Shown here piece after piece: positions 22,753-33,889 of a stretch of DNA of 64,000 bases. Below the pieces are notes generated by a model, which was given only the letters and a program-made list of their open reading frames with translations, made no database searches and was not told the DNA's origin. Location of the stretch: contig VNWV01000013.1 of assembly GCA_009801085.1 (NCBI GenBank), forward strand, positions 124,001 to 188,000, given 5' to 3'. The stretch is from Lasiodiplodia sp. COLG20. Its lineage: Eukaryota > Ascomycota > Dothideomycetes > Botryosphaeriales > Botryosphaeriaceae. The position numbers were made by a program, and so were the translations under genes. Each line of letters begins with the position of its first letter. The first letter of the stretch is position 1.

Positions 22753-25323
22753 ATGGCAATTCAGGGGTGCGGGCAGATATCAGAAACGCATACCGGCGTC
22801 CAGGACATCCGCCGAAGCTCCAACCCGCCATACAGTACTACTGGCTATCCTCGAGATGGAGATCAATCATCGGATAACACCGCTGCTCTCCATGGGTCGT
22901 GCGGAGACCATTGCGAACTATGTCAATTCCTTTCCGTTGCGGAGTTGAGTGAAAGTGGCACGATTTCTAGGTACAAGCCAGGTGAAGATGGCAGGATTTC
23001 TAGGTACAAGCCACCGGTCCTACCACAGGGAATATTCTCAGCTTTCTTTCACGAAGAGTGCGCCAGATGCTCCGAATTTCCCGCGTCTGGACCATCGATA
23101 TGTTCATTCTGCACGCATCTTCGTCCTCGACATCTGTTTTTCCACGGCCTTCCTAAATACATATCAATACTAAAACGTAATTCAAAAAGGGTTCAGAAAG
23201 TGTTTCACATTCTTCTGGGGGAACTCGGGCAGTTACGCAGTCGCGCACTCCAATGCGGATTTTGCAATTTTCTCGCCACGCGTCCTCAATTTTCCGATTC
23301 AGATCCGTCGACCACGATAGGCATGGCTTTTGACAAATCCGGAGTTATGCTTTTCGAGAATGGAAAATACGTCGGCGACCTTCTTCTGGACCCTGAAACC
23401 GCTCCAACGCCACCCGACCGTGGGAAAGTTCAGTGGGACCTAATCAAAGGCTGGCTGGCAGAGCATCCAAAGCAGCCCACTACCAAAGGCACATGGCCTG
23501 GCAAAATATTCGACGATTTCAGACTCATCGATGTTGCCCGAAATTGCGTCGTCCGCGTATCAGAACCCAACGACTACGCAACACTCTCCTACGTTTGGGG
23601 CGCATCTACGGAGGTCCAACTCGAGGCAAGAAAACGCAACATTGCGATCCTGGAGCAAGAAGGAAGTCTACTTTCAGCGGATGTTCCGACCACTATTTAC
23701 GACGCCATGATTGCAACGAAAATGCTGGGCTTGCGGTACCTCTGGGTTGATCGCATTTGCATCGTGCAAGATGACGAGAACAACAAACTGCACCAGATTT
23801 CTGCAATGGACAGCATTTACGCAACTTCCCACGTTACCTTAGTTGCAGTTTTAGGCCGAGACGCAATGTCCGGCCTCCCCGGCGTCCGAGTTGACAGACG
23901 GAAAGTCAAGTATTCTGTACATTGGAACGGCTTGACCGTAGCGTTTCCCTACTGGCCCGATGCAGGTGGCTTGGGAGCTACTTCTCGCATGACTTCTTTC
24001 CGTAAGCTTAAGTACTGGAGATGGTACATGTTTGACCTGGATTCCAAATGGTACAACCGCGGATGGACGTATCAAGAAGCCGTTGTATCGGAACGGTTGC
24101 TCTTTTTTACGGAAGAAGGAGCCTTCCTGGAGGTCAAAGGCAATCCCGTACTTTTGGCGGAGGGAGATACACGTGTATCTCAAAGACAACACGAGCGTCA
24201 CTCTAGCCCGAATTATTACGCTGCCGTCTGGGAAATCCTGTACCGCAAACTCACCTACTCGACTGATGTCCTCCTAGCATTCCAAGGCGTTCTCAATTGG
24301 GTTATCAGGAATGACTGCTACATTGACAAGAATCAGCGGTTCGGGATACCATTCGAAGAATTCGACACTGCAATCCAGTGGCAACCGGGAGATGCTTCAC
24401 ATAAACGCAGCCCAGCAAGCCCACAGAAATTCCCTTCCTGGTCATAGGCCTCTATGGAGAGCGTTGTGGATTACGGCAAGACTGTAAGCACCTGCGGCTC
24501 ACTGGCGACTTGGGCGTTCTGCGAACCGGCTGCAAACGACCAACTGTGTTTGGTGCCAGTGACGTCTCGACCAAAATGGTACCGCGACAGCTGGGGAGTT
24601 CAAGAAGGGCTTGATGTGAGGGTTCTCATGATGATTGCTTGGCTACAAGGCTGCTTTGCAAGGCCGCCGCCGTTTCATTTCACTCCGGATTCTTCTCTAT
24701 CTTCGATTCAACGACAGATAGACGAGCAATTCCCTACATACGACGATTTCTGGAGAGTCTCTCGGGGAGAAAATTGGCAACAGGAAATGTTCTCGCAACA
24801 AGATCTCAGGATCGCATCTATCCAGCCTGGGAGAGTATTGATCCACACGCAATGCGCACTGTTGCAGATTCAAAAACTGAAAAAATCTTCATCGTATTTT
24901 TACATCAAGAGGCCTAATGGTCAGTGGATTGGTGTTATAGAGCTTTCTCAGGAGTCTCAAGAGATCGTGTCATCTATCGATAGGCAAAATTGGGGGATGT
25001 GTATTGAAACCCTTGCCTTGGGAGTGTACTTTGGCACGGATTTCATTTTATCTCGGGCTAATCCGCTGAAGAGAACTTCGAGATGGACGTGGGAGCGCAA
25101 AGACCCTGGTTTGAATGACGAAGCCTTCAGTAAAGAGATGAACTATATTTGCGCTATGGAATCCGCATCTGACTCTGAGTTGGAACGCCAACCACCGCCG
25201 CAGGTGGTCGTGATGCTGGTTCACAGATGCGGACCGGTAGCTCGTCGTCTTGGTATCGGGCATGTCTATCTGAAGCTGTGGGGAGAAACAGAGAAAGAGC
25301 TCAAGACTGTTGTACTCGAGTAG
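22753..25323 (+). pseudogene. HET-domain protein interrupted by one TAG
   Basis: A single frame of 857 codons from ATG 22753 to TAG 25321-25323, with one internal stop TAG at 24445-24447 (codon 565). The N-terminal part has cysteine pairs (CGDHCELCQF, ECARCSEF, ICSFCTHLRPRH). The HET core at about residues 273-440 shows YATLSYVWGA, LGLRYLWVDRICIVQDDE, MDSIYATSHVTLVAV and RGWTYQEAVVSERLLFF. The stop falls in the usually invariant FPSWSWA motif: PSWS is followed by TAG where Trp (TGG) is expected, then ASMESVVDYG continues. The remaining 292 codons are open and protein-like. The break is therefore a single G-to-A change, and the rest is not eroded. A 19-bp direct repeat lies in the N-terminal part. 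Confidence 0.8.
22965..23013 (+). repeat. short in-frame direct repeat in the HET gene
   Basis: GATTTCTAGGTACAAGCCA occurs twice about 30 bases apart, giving SRYKP repeated in the protein (TISRYKP, RISRYKP). The period is a multiple of three. Confidence 0.7.
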
Positions 25324-25561
25324 GTAATAAGCCAGGGACATGTCAGGGTTCAATGGGAATATACTGAGAAGAAAAGTCCGTAGAATTAGACACCGTCTAT
25401 AAAGTCTATAGCCTATGTTGAAATAGTCTATAAAACTATTAAAAGAGACACCTACAATCGCGCTCAATTGGAATATAAATAAGAAAGAGGGAGGTAAGAA
25501 AAAAAAATACTACACTCCCGTAATAAACGAAACTTCCTTAAATCGCCTCACCCCTACTGCT

Positions 25562-28500
25562 TCATTCCTCTCCATCCTCCATACCCTCGATCGACTCCAA
25601 AAACGCAGCCAAATCCTCCTGGTACTCTGTCGGATACTCGCTTAGATCGGTTAGAGCCGTCAGATCCAGGCTCTCGCCGACCTCATCCGCATCTTCGAAG
25701 CCGTAGTCCGAGCAAGCGTCCGAGCCGCTAAGATCTTCCTCTTCGTCCAGTCCGGCGATGACGAGCTCGCCTCCCTGGGTGGCGTACTCGACAATTGCTC
25801 TAGGCGGATCCCACGGGTCCGAAATGAGTTCCTTGTCAATGACGACGGGAAGGTATGGATAGCTGTGCGCGGATGAGTAAGTACGCAGGCAAGCGTCTTC
25901 GGGGCCAAAGTAGCGGACTTACTCTCCGGTTTTGGACTGGACGTATCTCGCCAGGGCGAAGAAACTGAGGTTGTCGGCTGTATTGCGAATCTCAGCCACG
26001 GTCCGGCCTCGAATGTTGAGGGGTACTTACCGTTGCGCTGGACGTAGTAGCCAGCGGGATTGCCATTAAGCTTCTTGGAGTCCAGCCGCGCTACTAGTTT
26101 GCATCGCTCGGGCCCATATGCTTTCCCGCTCTTGAGAACGAGGCGGGGTTTTTTGTCTTTGCCGTCGCCCTCGTCCCACTCCTTCCAATCGATTTTCAAA
26201 TCTGAGACTCTGGGGTTTGGCATGTTGTCGTTCGAATCGGCGACGAAATCGAGATGGAGGAGCTCGTGGTGCATGGTTGACGCTGTTCGTGTCAATGCGA
26301 TCGATGAGAAGGAGGGAGAGGGTGCTTTACCTTGGTTTTCATACTGGTCCAATCTATATCTCAGCCGTGTTTTCGCCTTTGCGAGCATGTCCACCTGCGC
26401 GTCGAGGGATTTCATTGTGAAGAATCGCGGGCAGAAATTCACCATGGGGTATTTGGGTTCGTTTGGGTCATTGTTCGTGGAATAGGCGTTCAATGTGCCT
26501 ATTGGGCCACACCGTGGGCACCTCACCGCCGGATCATCGCATCGAACCTGAATGTGGTTAGCCTGGGGAAAAAAGGGAGAAATACATCATGCGCTACCTT
26601 GATCCAGTTCTGCCACGGGTTTAGTGCGAATCCAGGGTAAATTGTAGATGCTTTATACATGACATCCTGGAGTTGATCTCGCTGAAACTTGTTCTCGGCT
26701 GTGGACCAGTCAGTCTCCAACATGTGGACAGGTGGAGCATCAATTTCATACCGGCAGGCCCTAAGAGCTCGAGAGCGGCCGCACTATTCCAGTCAATGCC
26801 GCTGCCTACCCCTTTCTGATTGGTCAATTTCTTGTAATCATCGTACGCTTGCTGGATTGCTTTCTTCTCTGAGAATGTGCATTCGCTACTACGTATCAGC
26901 AAGCTGGCCACACAAAAGCAGAGCTGAACAGAAACATACTTGAAACCAAATAGTCTCGTTCCAGCCGATGCAGCTGCAGATATAGGTGGATAGATGTCAG
27001 TTATAGGTTCGTTGCACGTCTTCTGTGAGACATCTGCCGTGAGCTCGAGGATGACAGGGTTGAGATTGTAGATGCCGTCTGGGCAGGTCGACGTGACGCA
27101 GCGGCCGCCTGCCGCGGCCATGATGACGTTGCCGTTGGGATCAAGCAGCTCCATGCGCTGGTCGCCCTCTTGTAGCGCGGAAAATGTACCAAAGTTGTAA
27201 CCAGGCGTCAGGTAGAACGTCTGCAGTTCCTCGCCGCCGCTATAGCCGCGGATGCTGTAGGGCCCGCCGATGGAGCTGACGATGACGGCCCACGAGAGGA
27301 CGTCGTCGGCCGTAGCGTAGCCATCAGGCTTTTGGCTGTAGAGCTCGTTCGTCTCGGGACACACGGTGCTCGAGTGGATCGGCTTGAACCACAGCGCGCC
27401 GACGGCGTCGAAGCCGGTTGGGGGCTCCATGACCTCTTTCCCCTCCTTTACTGAGTCAATGACTGATGCAAGCAGCGGCCGAATGCCGTTATGGGGGAAA
27501 TCGGCCTGGGTTGCGTATCTTGTCGGGTCGGTTTCGTTATTCTGCTCCGGCCAGATGTTGCCAATGTAGTGGCTTTCAGGGCCGTCGTTCTTCGTCCAAT
27601 CAGCCATGTGCGCGTAGTTTTTTTCCCTCTGCAGATCGCTTACCCAGGTCATAATCTCAATAAATTCTGGCTTCGGGGACATATTTTGAAGGTTGAAAAT
27701 CCTCCAAGACAGGTTGTCTTCGCCCGCTCGATAGAGATTCGTCTCATACTGAATCTGGTTAGCTTCTTGGTCGAATTAGGGGTTTGGAAAACCGACCGAG
27801 TTCTTGTATTGCAGCATACTCATGCCTAGATGACAATGTCAGCGAGCGGAAACTTTGGCTTTGTTGGAACACGTACCAAGCATGTAGGACTTGTTGTGGG
27901 AAAATGCCCCTTCTCTGACCCACGAGTCGTTCTTAAAGGCAGAGGTGTCGCTCTTGCCTCGCATCGGCCAAGTGGATTCCCAGCTGAAGATTCCGTCGAC
28001 CACGTCCTCCCAATACTCCCACCAGCCCGGGTCGGACAAGTAGTAGCCCTCGGTTCCGTCAAAGTCAGGGACAAAGTAAATCTCGTTGGCCCACTTTTCC
28101 CTCCAGGCCATCCAAACATCGTTGTGGACACCACCGTCGCTGAATGTGCTGATGAATGGGAATCCATTCGGGCCTTTGTAGTAAGCGTCATGACCCATGA
28201 AGTCCCTCAGGATATCATCGAAGTCATCAAGTCCTTTCTTAGCAGAACCAGCAGCCCATAGGTCGATGCTGATGAAGAGCTTGAACTTGGGGTAGTTGTC
28301 ACGGGCGTAGTCGAAAAGGTAGCCGAGCGTCTGGCGCACAAAGTCCTGGGATGGGTCACCAATGTTCAGTGCGAACCCGTCAAGCCCCATGGCGAAAGCA
28401 TCCTTGATGTCTTGGTGCGCATGGTCTTCGTACACGGTTCCAACCTGCGCATGTGGTCAGATGAACCCTCGAAGAAGGGACGAGGAGTTGTTCTACCATG

Positions 28501-28598
28501 TAGTGGGCAAAAACACCATTGGTTACGGCCTTGGCTGTGCCCAACTGTGCTGTTATGAGGATAAGAAAGGATACCAACGCGGCTAGGTTGGAAGCCAT
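25562..28598 (-). CDS. secreted GH71 alpha-1,3-glucanase fused to an M35-like metallopeptidase domain
   Basis: Predicted complement(join(25562..25862,25923..25977,26031..26282,26331..26547,26598..26698,26752..26888,26940..27748,27797..27825,27877..28444,28497..28598)), 856 aa; all nine introns keep phase. A signal peptide (MASNLAALVSFLILITAQLG) is followed by GH71 hallmarks: VFAHYMVGTVYEDH, MGLDGFALNIGD, DNYPKFKLFISIDLW, MAWREKWANEIYFVPDFDG and ISWESTWPMR-like text in exon 2, then NIWPEQN and VLSWAVIVSS. GH71 cleaves alpha-1,3-glucan (mutan) in the wall. From about residue 505 a second domain begins (ECTFSEKKAIQQAYDDYKKL). It has VRCDDPAVRCPRC, MVNFCPRFFTM and TMHHELLHLDF, a zinc-type HExxH near residue 660, as in deuterolysin-like peptidases. 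The tail is acidic. A separate downstream gene is unlikely because the junction splices in phase and has no new ATG. Confidence 0.82.
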
Positions 28599-29443
28599 GG
28601 TGATGGGGAGTGATGAATGAGGTTCTGTGCTTGATAGCAAAATATACAGACGTAGCATCGCCTTTTGTAGTGCTCCCCAAGCTCTACCACGCCCCTTCAT
28701 CACCACACACTTGACTCCCAGCCGGCGCCCTCCGCCGAGGCAAAAACACCAGCATCACCAGCTACTCCACTTGCGGCGTAACGAAGCATCCAATGGTGGA
28801 CACCGGAGGGCCGAGGAAATGAGAGATCCTTCACAACTGTGCCGCTGTCGGCTCTGGTCGCCGAATCGGGCAGTCGACGAGACTCCGATTTGGTGGTTAG
28901 CCCAGAGAAGGATTGCTTTCTCTCGTGTCAGGCGGCCGCTCAATTTCTTTTCGCCAAGGGAGAGCAGCTGCGGCGCGGAAAGTTGGATGATGGCACTGAT
29001 GAATTTAAGCGACGTTGTAGCAGCGCCATGGGTCGGCGCTCGAAACCAGTTCCAAAATCTTCAGAGACACATGTTCTAGAGATGGACTGGACTATTGCAT
29101 TGCAGTAGAGGCCGAGCTCGCAGATGCGTCACTGTTTCTTCTTGGTGATTGACGTTGCTCGAGAGCACGTGCTATCTACGCAAGCGCTGTGGCGCTGCGG
29201 CACAGCGGAAGGATCCCTCGGACCTTCCGTCCGTACTTCGCCGCACAAATCCACCTCGCGTGCCATCATCAGTCCAGACCAACTTCTTCTCCTCCAGGCA
29301 CCAGCAACCGATAAAGCACCACCACCATCCCAGGCACCACTCAGCCACACACACACATAGCCCTCCTTACCTGCCCCTCCAAACACAGCCAGCCACACCC
29401 CGACCGCCAAGGAAACCGAAGGAAAAAAACCCCCTCACCCACC
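28599..29443. other. divergent intergenic region, no gene seen
   Basis: Lies between the starts of the GH71 fusion (minus) and the low-complexity protein (plus). Short frames only; CA-rich and CT-rich tracts near 29330-29440. Confidence 0.4.
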
Positions 29444-30238
29444 ATGTCCTTCCTCAGCCGCCTCTTCCCCTCTTCCTCCTCCTCCTCCTCCTCTCCCCCC
29501 ATCCCACCACCGGACGACATCCGCTACAGCTGCCCGCAAGACCCGCCGCCCCCGCGCATGCGCCTGACGCTGACGCCCTACCCGCACGTCTACGGACACC
29601 CCCCGCGCGCCGGCGGCGTCTTGTCACTACGCGCCGTGGCGCCCGTCGACCTCGAGTTCCTGGGCCTGCCCGCCATCCCGGCCGACGAGGTGCCGCCGGG
29701 CGCCGAGGGAGAAGAGGAAGAGGAGGCCTTCTGCGAGCGCATGCGGCTGCTCGGCGCCGAGTGGAGGGAGAGTTTGAGTAGCGAGCGGGGCGGCGGTGGG
29801 CTGGCCAAGACGGTTGTGGGAGTGGGGTTTGAGGGGGGCGTGGAGGCGGGGAGGAGGGAGCTGGGAGAGGGGCGAGGAGGAGGAGGAGGAGGAGGAGGAG
29901 GAGGAGGAGGAGGAGATGGGGGTGGAGGGGTTTGGGTCTATCGCGTTGCGCAGGGGCGGAATAGGCGGGCGGATGGTGAGGACTGGGAGGCCGCGCGGGA
30001 GAGGATGATGGTGCAGTGGCGAAGGTGTGCGAGGGTGGAGGCGGCGCGCACGATGGAGGAGAGGTGTAGGGTTATTAGGGAGTGTGGAGGCGAGTATTTT
30101 GAGAGTGTTGAGGCGTGGCGGAAGGTGGCGGTGGAAGAGCACGTGAGGGAGGGCATTGTTGATGATTTAGTCCTTGACGAGGAGGAACAGGAACTTAGGG
30201 CTTTGCTGAAGCAGCATAATGACGGCCGTCTGGAATAA
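29444..30238 (+). CDS. low-complexity hypothetical protein with poly-Gly tract
   Basis: Single exon, 264 aa, from the ATG of MSFLSRLFPSSS. It has a serine run from a TCC microsatellite, then a conserved-looking segment (MRLTLTPYPHVYGHPPRAGG, VLSLRAVAPVDLEFLGLPAI) and an acidic patch (PGAEGEEEEEAFCERMRLL). A glycine run is encoded by a GGA microsatellite. The C-terminal half is probably helical (DWEAARERMMVQWRRCARVE). No family is recognised. The mixed, non-repetitive middle part and in-frame length argue for a real gene; the GC-skewed frames on the other strand are shadows. Function unknown. Confidence 0.55.
   Translation: MSFLSRLFPSSSSSSSSPPIPPPDDIRYSCPQDPPPPRMRLTLTPYPHVYGHPPRAGGVLSLRAVAPVDLEFLGLPAIPADEVPPGAEGEEEEEAFCERMRLLGAEWRESLSSERGGGGLAKTVVGVGFEGGVEAGRRELGEGRGGGGGGGGGGGGGDGGGGVWVYRVAQGRNRRADGEDWEAARERMMVQWRRCARVEAARTMEERCRVIRECGGEYFESVEAWRKVAVEEHVREGIVDDLVLDEEEQELRALLKQHNDGRLE
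29875..29915 (+). repeat. GGA trinucleotide microsatellite
   Basis: About 13 tandem GGA units inside the coding frame, encoding poly-glycine. Length is likely to vary between strains. Confidence 0.9.
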
Positions 30239-30325
30239 AGCCATTCGTCGTACGCCATAAGTTAGATATCGCCGGGTAGGAGTAGAGAGAATAATAAAGA
30301 CGTCGAGTTTTTTTTTAAATCCAGT

Positions 30326-32313
30326 TCAGCAGTGGCGGCTCCATCTTCGAAGACTCCCTCGATCTCAAATACCAGTGATACTGGACCCTCGACTTCCCCA
30401 CCGAATTCCGCTCTCACCGCGGCTACGACCTCACGCCCTTCCTCCTCCACCTCCTCGCCGATACTCCCACCTACAGCCTTCCGGCTTCTGGCGACGGGGC
30501 GGGACATCCGCAACGGGAACACTTCCTCCTCTTTCTCCCCCTTCTCCACCTCCTGGTCCTCCTCCTCCAACACCACAACCGACGACGCTAGCAAGATAAA
30601 CACCAACACGATCCTCCCCAACGAACCCAGTGCCTTCAAATCCCTCGCCTACGGCACTTCCTGGCGTCGTACACCATTTCCACCGCGCTCGGCGCTTCGC
30701 AAACCGTTGTGCACGGCTACGCTGAGCCCTGGGGCGCTCGACAACCGCAGTGGAACGTCGGCGCTGCGGCGGTGGGGGAGTATTTGGCAAGGGCGCAGAA
30801 GGTGCTGCAGGAAGGGGGGCCGAGCACGGATGTCGCGGTGTTGTATCAGGGGTGGGGGCGGAAGGTGATGTGGGGGGATGGGGGGTTGAACAAGGGCGGT
30901 TGGTCGTATCAGTTTCCGACGCCGGGGTTGTTATGGGTGTATGGGGTGGGGGTTGATGGGGGGAGGTTAGCGGGGGGAGAGGAGGGGGATGGGCCGGGGT
31001 ATAAGGCGTTGGTGGTGGGGGAGGAGGAGGAGGGGATGGATGTGGGGACGGCGGAGATGTTGCTTGGGTTTGGGAGGAAGGGGTTGCCGGTTGTGGTTGT
31101 TGGCGAGGGGCCGCAGAGGACGTTGAAGTATGAGCGGGATGCGGAGGCGGCGACGGAGAGGTTGAAGGCGGTGTGGGCGGTGTTGGTAGCCTTGGGGACG
31201 ACGAGGGTGGCAGAGAGTCAGGCGGAGGTGCCGCTGGCGCTGGAGGAGCTGGGTGTGAGGCCGTCGGTGAGGTATTTGGTAGGGAATGGAGATGGGAGTG
31301 TCATTACTTACCGCAGGAGCGTTGATACGGGCCATGTTTACCGGATCTTCAACGGTGCTGACACAGCGGTGCAGCTGAATGTTCAGCTTGAGGATGAGGG
31401 AGCACCGTTCAAGATCGACCTCTGGAGCGGCCAAGTGAGCCCTATACCAGCCTTCAGTTTTGCAGATGGGTACACCACTCTCAACACCACTTTGGGAAGC
31501 AAGGCAGCAGCTGCAATCTAGTAAGACCGCCGTTATTTCTCGTGCTGAAAGCACTGTGCTCATCATCATCTCGCAGCGTCGGCACCACGAACCCCTTCAA
31601 TGCCGCGGCGCTTGATTATCATCTCACCGACACATATGCGGAAGCTTTGTCAAAGATAATGCCATCCACTTCTATTCGAATACCAGCTGCACTGCCACTA
31701 CGTCCTCTGGCAATGTGGTAACCCTTTCTCCAAGTTCCTCCATCCCAGCACCGGTTGAACTCTCCAGCTGGTCACTAGTCGTGGAAGACTGGTCCCCCGC
31801 ACACCCCAACACCACGGGCACCATTGCTGCTGAAACCCTGAAAACATTGCTTCCAGCCATCAACCTCACCACCCTTGCTCCATGGCCCGAGATTCCAGGC
31901 TTGAGCGATGCCAGCGGGATCGGCGAATACACAACTCATGTCAATCTGAGCGCTGGGAACGGCACCGATACTTCAAATCTGCGGGCATTTCTGGATCTGG
32001 GAGAGATTGAGGGGTCATGGGAGTTGCGCATCAACGGACGCATGGTCGAGGGGACTGACATGTTCGGGAGCGAGCCGATTGACGTGACGGATTACGTCTC
32101 GTTTGCAGGCTACAACGGTAAGTCGATTGGTGACTGCGTACGCATACCGGCTAATGCGTGAATCCAGAGATCAAAGTTACCGTCGCGACGACTCTGTGGA
32201 ACAAGTTGATTGCTGTCTGGCCTGAGTCATTTGGGGATCAAACGCCGCAGAGTGTTGGGTTAACTGGGCCTGTAACAATCGTCTTTGCAAATGAGATTGT
32301 TCTTCAACACTGA
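30326..32313 (+). pseudogene. decayed GH106-like glycoside hydrolase (alpha-L-rhamnosidase-like)
   Basis: The remnant begins SGGSIFEDSLDLKYQ, is cut by TGA at about 30377-30379, and continues YWTLDFPTEFRSHRGYDLTP. The frame is then lost until ISTALGASQTVVHGYAEPWG (about 30690). A long open stretch follows to 31521 with TDVAVLYQGWGRKVMWGD and MLLGFGRKGLPVVVVGEGP. A normal intron (GTAAGA...CTCGCAG) leads to VGTTNPFNAAALDYH, then a frameshift near 31640, then FVKDNAIHFYSNTS and a C-terminal beta-sandwich (LSNLRAFLDLGEIEGSWELR region) with one last intron, ending FANEIVLQH. The catalytic N-terminus and signal peptide are absent, only ~90 bases after the preceding gene's stop. Family assignment is by recognition of the bacterial/fungal GH106 C-terminal pattern and is moderate. 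Confidence 0.6.
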
Positions 32314-32442
32314 ATGTGTCACCAGCGTTGATATGAAAGTGGTTATAGTGCAGCAGCTTTGTCAGTCAACTCAGCAGGGTGTGCAGCGTTAGCCAAAATC
32401 TCAGTCACTCATCTAGTGCATTTAGTATAATTGATTGCCTCT

Positions 32443-33031
32443 TCAGAGACTCTTGTAGAATTTGTATATATAAATGGATAGTCTGCATCGTTCAATGGAC
32501 ACATACCAGCGTGCAGTGGTGTTCTGGTTCGAAGTTACGCGAGATACCGTACATCTCCGCACTTCGCAACCACCGCGATATTCGTCTCCCACACATGGCG
32601 TTCGGGCACAAAGAGGTGGCGATATTCGTCTCCCACACATGGTATTCGGGCACAAAGAGGTGGAAGGGTAGCAACCGGTCCTCTTTGAACTGGTCGTGCA
32701 ACTTCCGACAGTCGGGGCCACGCGCGAAGTGGCTCTCCGCATCCGGACCCGTCCTGCTTCTCTTGCTCGAGCTTGCTGCGTCCGTGGTTCGACTTGGCTC
32801 TTGGATTGGGTATTCAGCCGGGAGCTCAAACTACTGGAAACTACTAGGCCAATAGGAAGCGGGCCGTTCGCTACCATCCGTTCTCTGGATCTGGACTCGG
32901 ACTCTGAAGTAGACTCAGATTCAGAACTGGACTCGGACTCTGTCGTGGATGTGGACTCCGAATCAACTTCAGAAAGCCCTCTCACATTCCTGGCGTTGAA
33001 GGCCACCCAGCCTGTTTTCGGCGCACTTACA
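32443..33031. other. repeat-bearing, acidic low-complexity region
   Basis: From 32880 to 32975 a GAC/TCN-rich tract encodes Ser-Asp repeats on the plus strand and Ser-Glu repeats on the minus strand. A 201-codon minus frame (32443-33048, MGLDGNVSAPKTG...) runs across it and the 44-bp tandem repeat. No family is recognised, but a similar Ser/Glu tract occurs in the Ulp1-like gene at 49.35 kb. Confidence 0.35.
32575..32662 (+). repeat. two tandem copies of a 44-bp unit
   Basis: Unit GCGATATTCGTCTCCCACAC...GGGCACAAAGAGGTG at 32575-32618 and 32619-32662, differing only at two positions (GGCGTT against GGTATT). Confidence 0.9.
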
Positions 33032-33643
33032 TTACCGTCCAAACCCATGGAACAACCGTCCGTGGAAAACGGTTGTGGCTGAAGACTTTCGGGAATAAGG
33101 GTACGTATGTACCCACAGGTATTCCCGAAAGACCTCTATATCTTGAGAGTACGTAGAAAACTCATAAGACTTTCGGGCAAAAGCGAAAGAAAAACAATTG
33201 TGTTGGCTATGCTGTGAACCAAGTCTCATGTTTTCGCCAGCATAGCCAACCCAATTGGGTTTTCTCCCCCTCGCTTGCCCGAACGGGAGGTCTTGGTCCG
33301 CTATTTCCCCATTGGGTAACATGTCCCCTACCACATCCCCAATGTCATTGAGGAGTATTACCGCGGCCTTCATCGTTTCCTCTGTTACTGCAACCGTGAG
33401 ATTGCAGACAGCAGAGGCGGCGACATCACGTAGCCGCATAAGTGGGTCGGCGTGGCGGGCATCGAGGGTGGTTAGGTCATCTTCGTAAATGGGACGGTTC
33501 ATTGTGTTTGATTGTCTTCGAGATTGAAGACTCGTCCTTAGCCTAGAGGCCATCCTCGTATATGTGATGATCCGTGTTTTTCCCGAGAGCTCATCCAGCC
33601 TGTTTTCGATGTCCAGTAAGAGGTTGCCAGATGTATCCAGCAT
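33032..33643 (-). CDS. hypothetical protein, uncertain
   Basis: A 203-codon frame from the ATG of MLDTSGNLLLDIENRLDELS. It includes DLTTLDARHADPLMRLRDVA and TVAVTEETMKAAVILLNDIG, with amphipathic-helix composition expected of protein. After NWVGYAGEN the composition changes across a short inverted repeat (about 33199-33254, TTGGCTATGCTG and its complement), so the true 3' exon structure may differ. No family is recognised. It sits at the downstream edge of the decayed minus-strand block and may itself be a fragment. Confidence 0.35.
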   Translation of the reverse strand: MLDTSGNLLLDIENRLDELSGKTRIITYTRMASRLRTSLQSRRQSNTMNRPIYEDDLTTLDARHADPLMRLRDVAASAVCNLTVAVTEETMKAAVILLNDIGDVVGDMLPNGEIADQDLPFGQARGRKPNWVGYAGENMRLGSQHSQHNCFSFAFARKSYEFSTYSQDIEVFREYLWVHTYPYSRKSSATTVFHGRLFHGFGR

Positions 33644-33889
33644 TCTTTCTTGGGGCCGAATACATGAACGACGATGCGATGCCGGTTCCGACATGCAAGA
33701 GAACGACGGAAGTCGGGATCTTGTCGAACTTGTCCCGGTATTCTTCTCCGAGGCTTGTCAGTGAAGGAAGCCGGATCTGCCAGGTATACGCTTCACGTGG
33801 CGTATACCCGACCGGCTCTGGAAGCGGGGGATCGTGCCTTGGGCAATCGTCCGGATGGCGGGGTTGCCATATCAAAGTTGATATGATAG

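Noticed and set aside
29627..30142. 171-codon minus frame
   Set aside because: Opposite-strand shadow of microsatellite-rich coding sequence (poly-Ser from GGA repeat).
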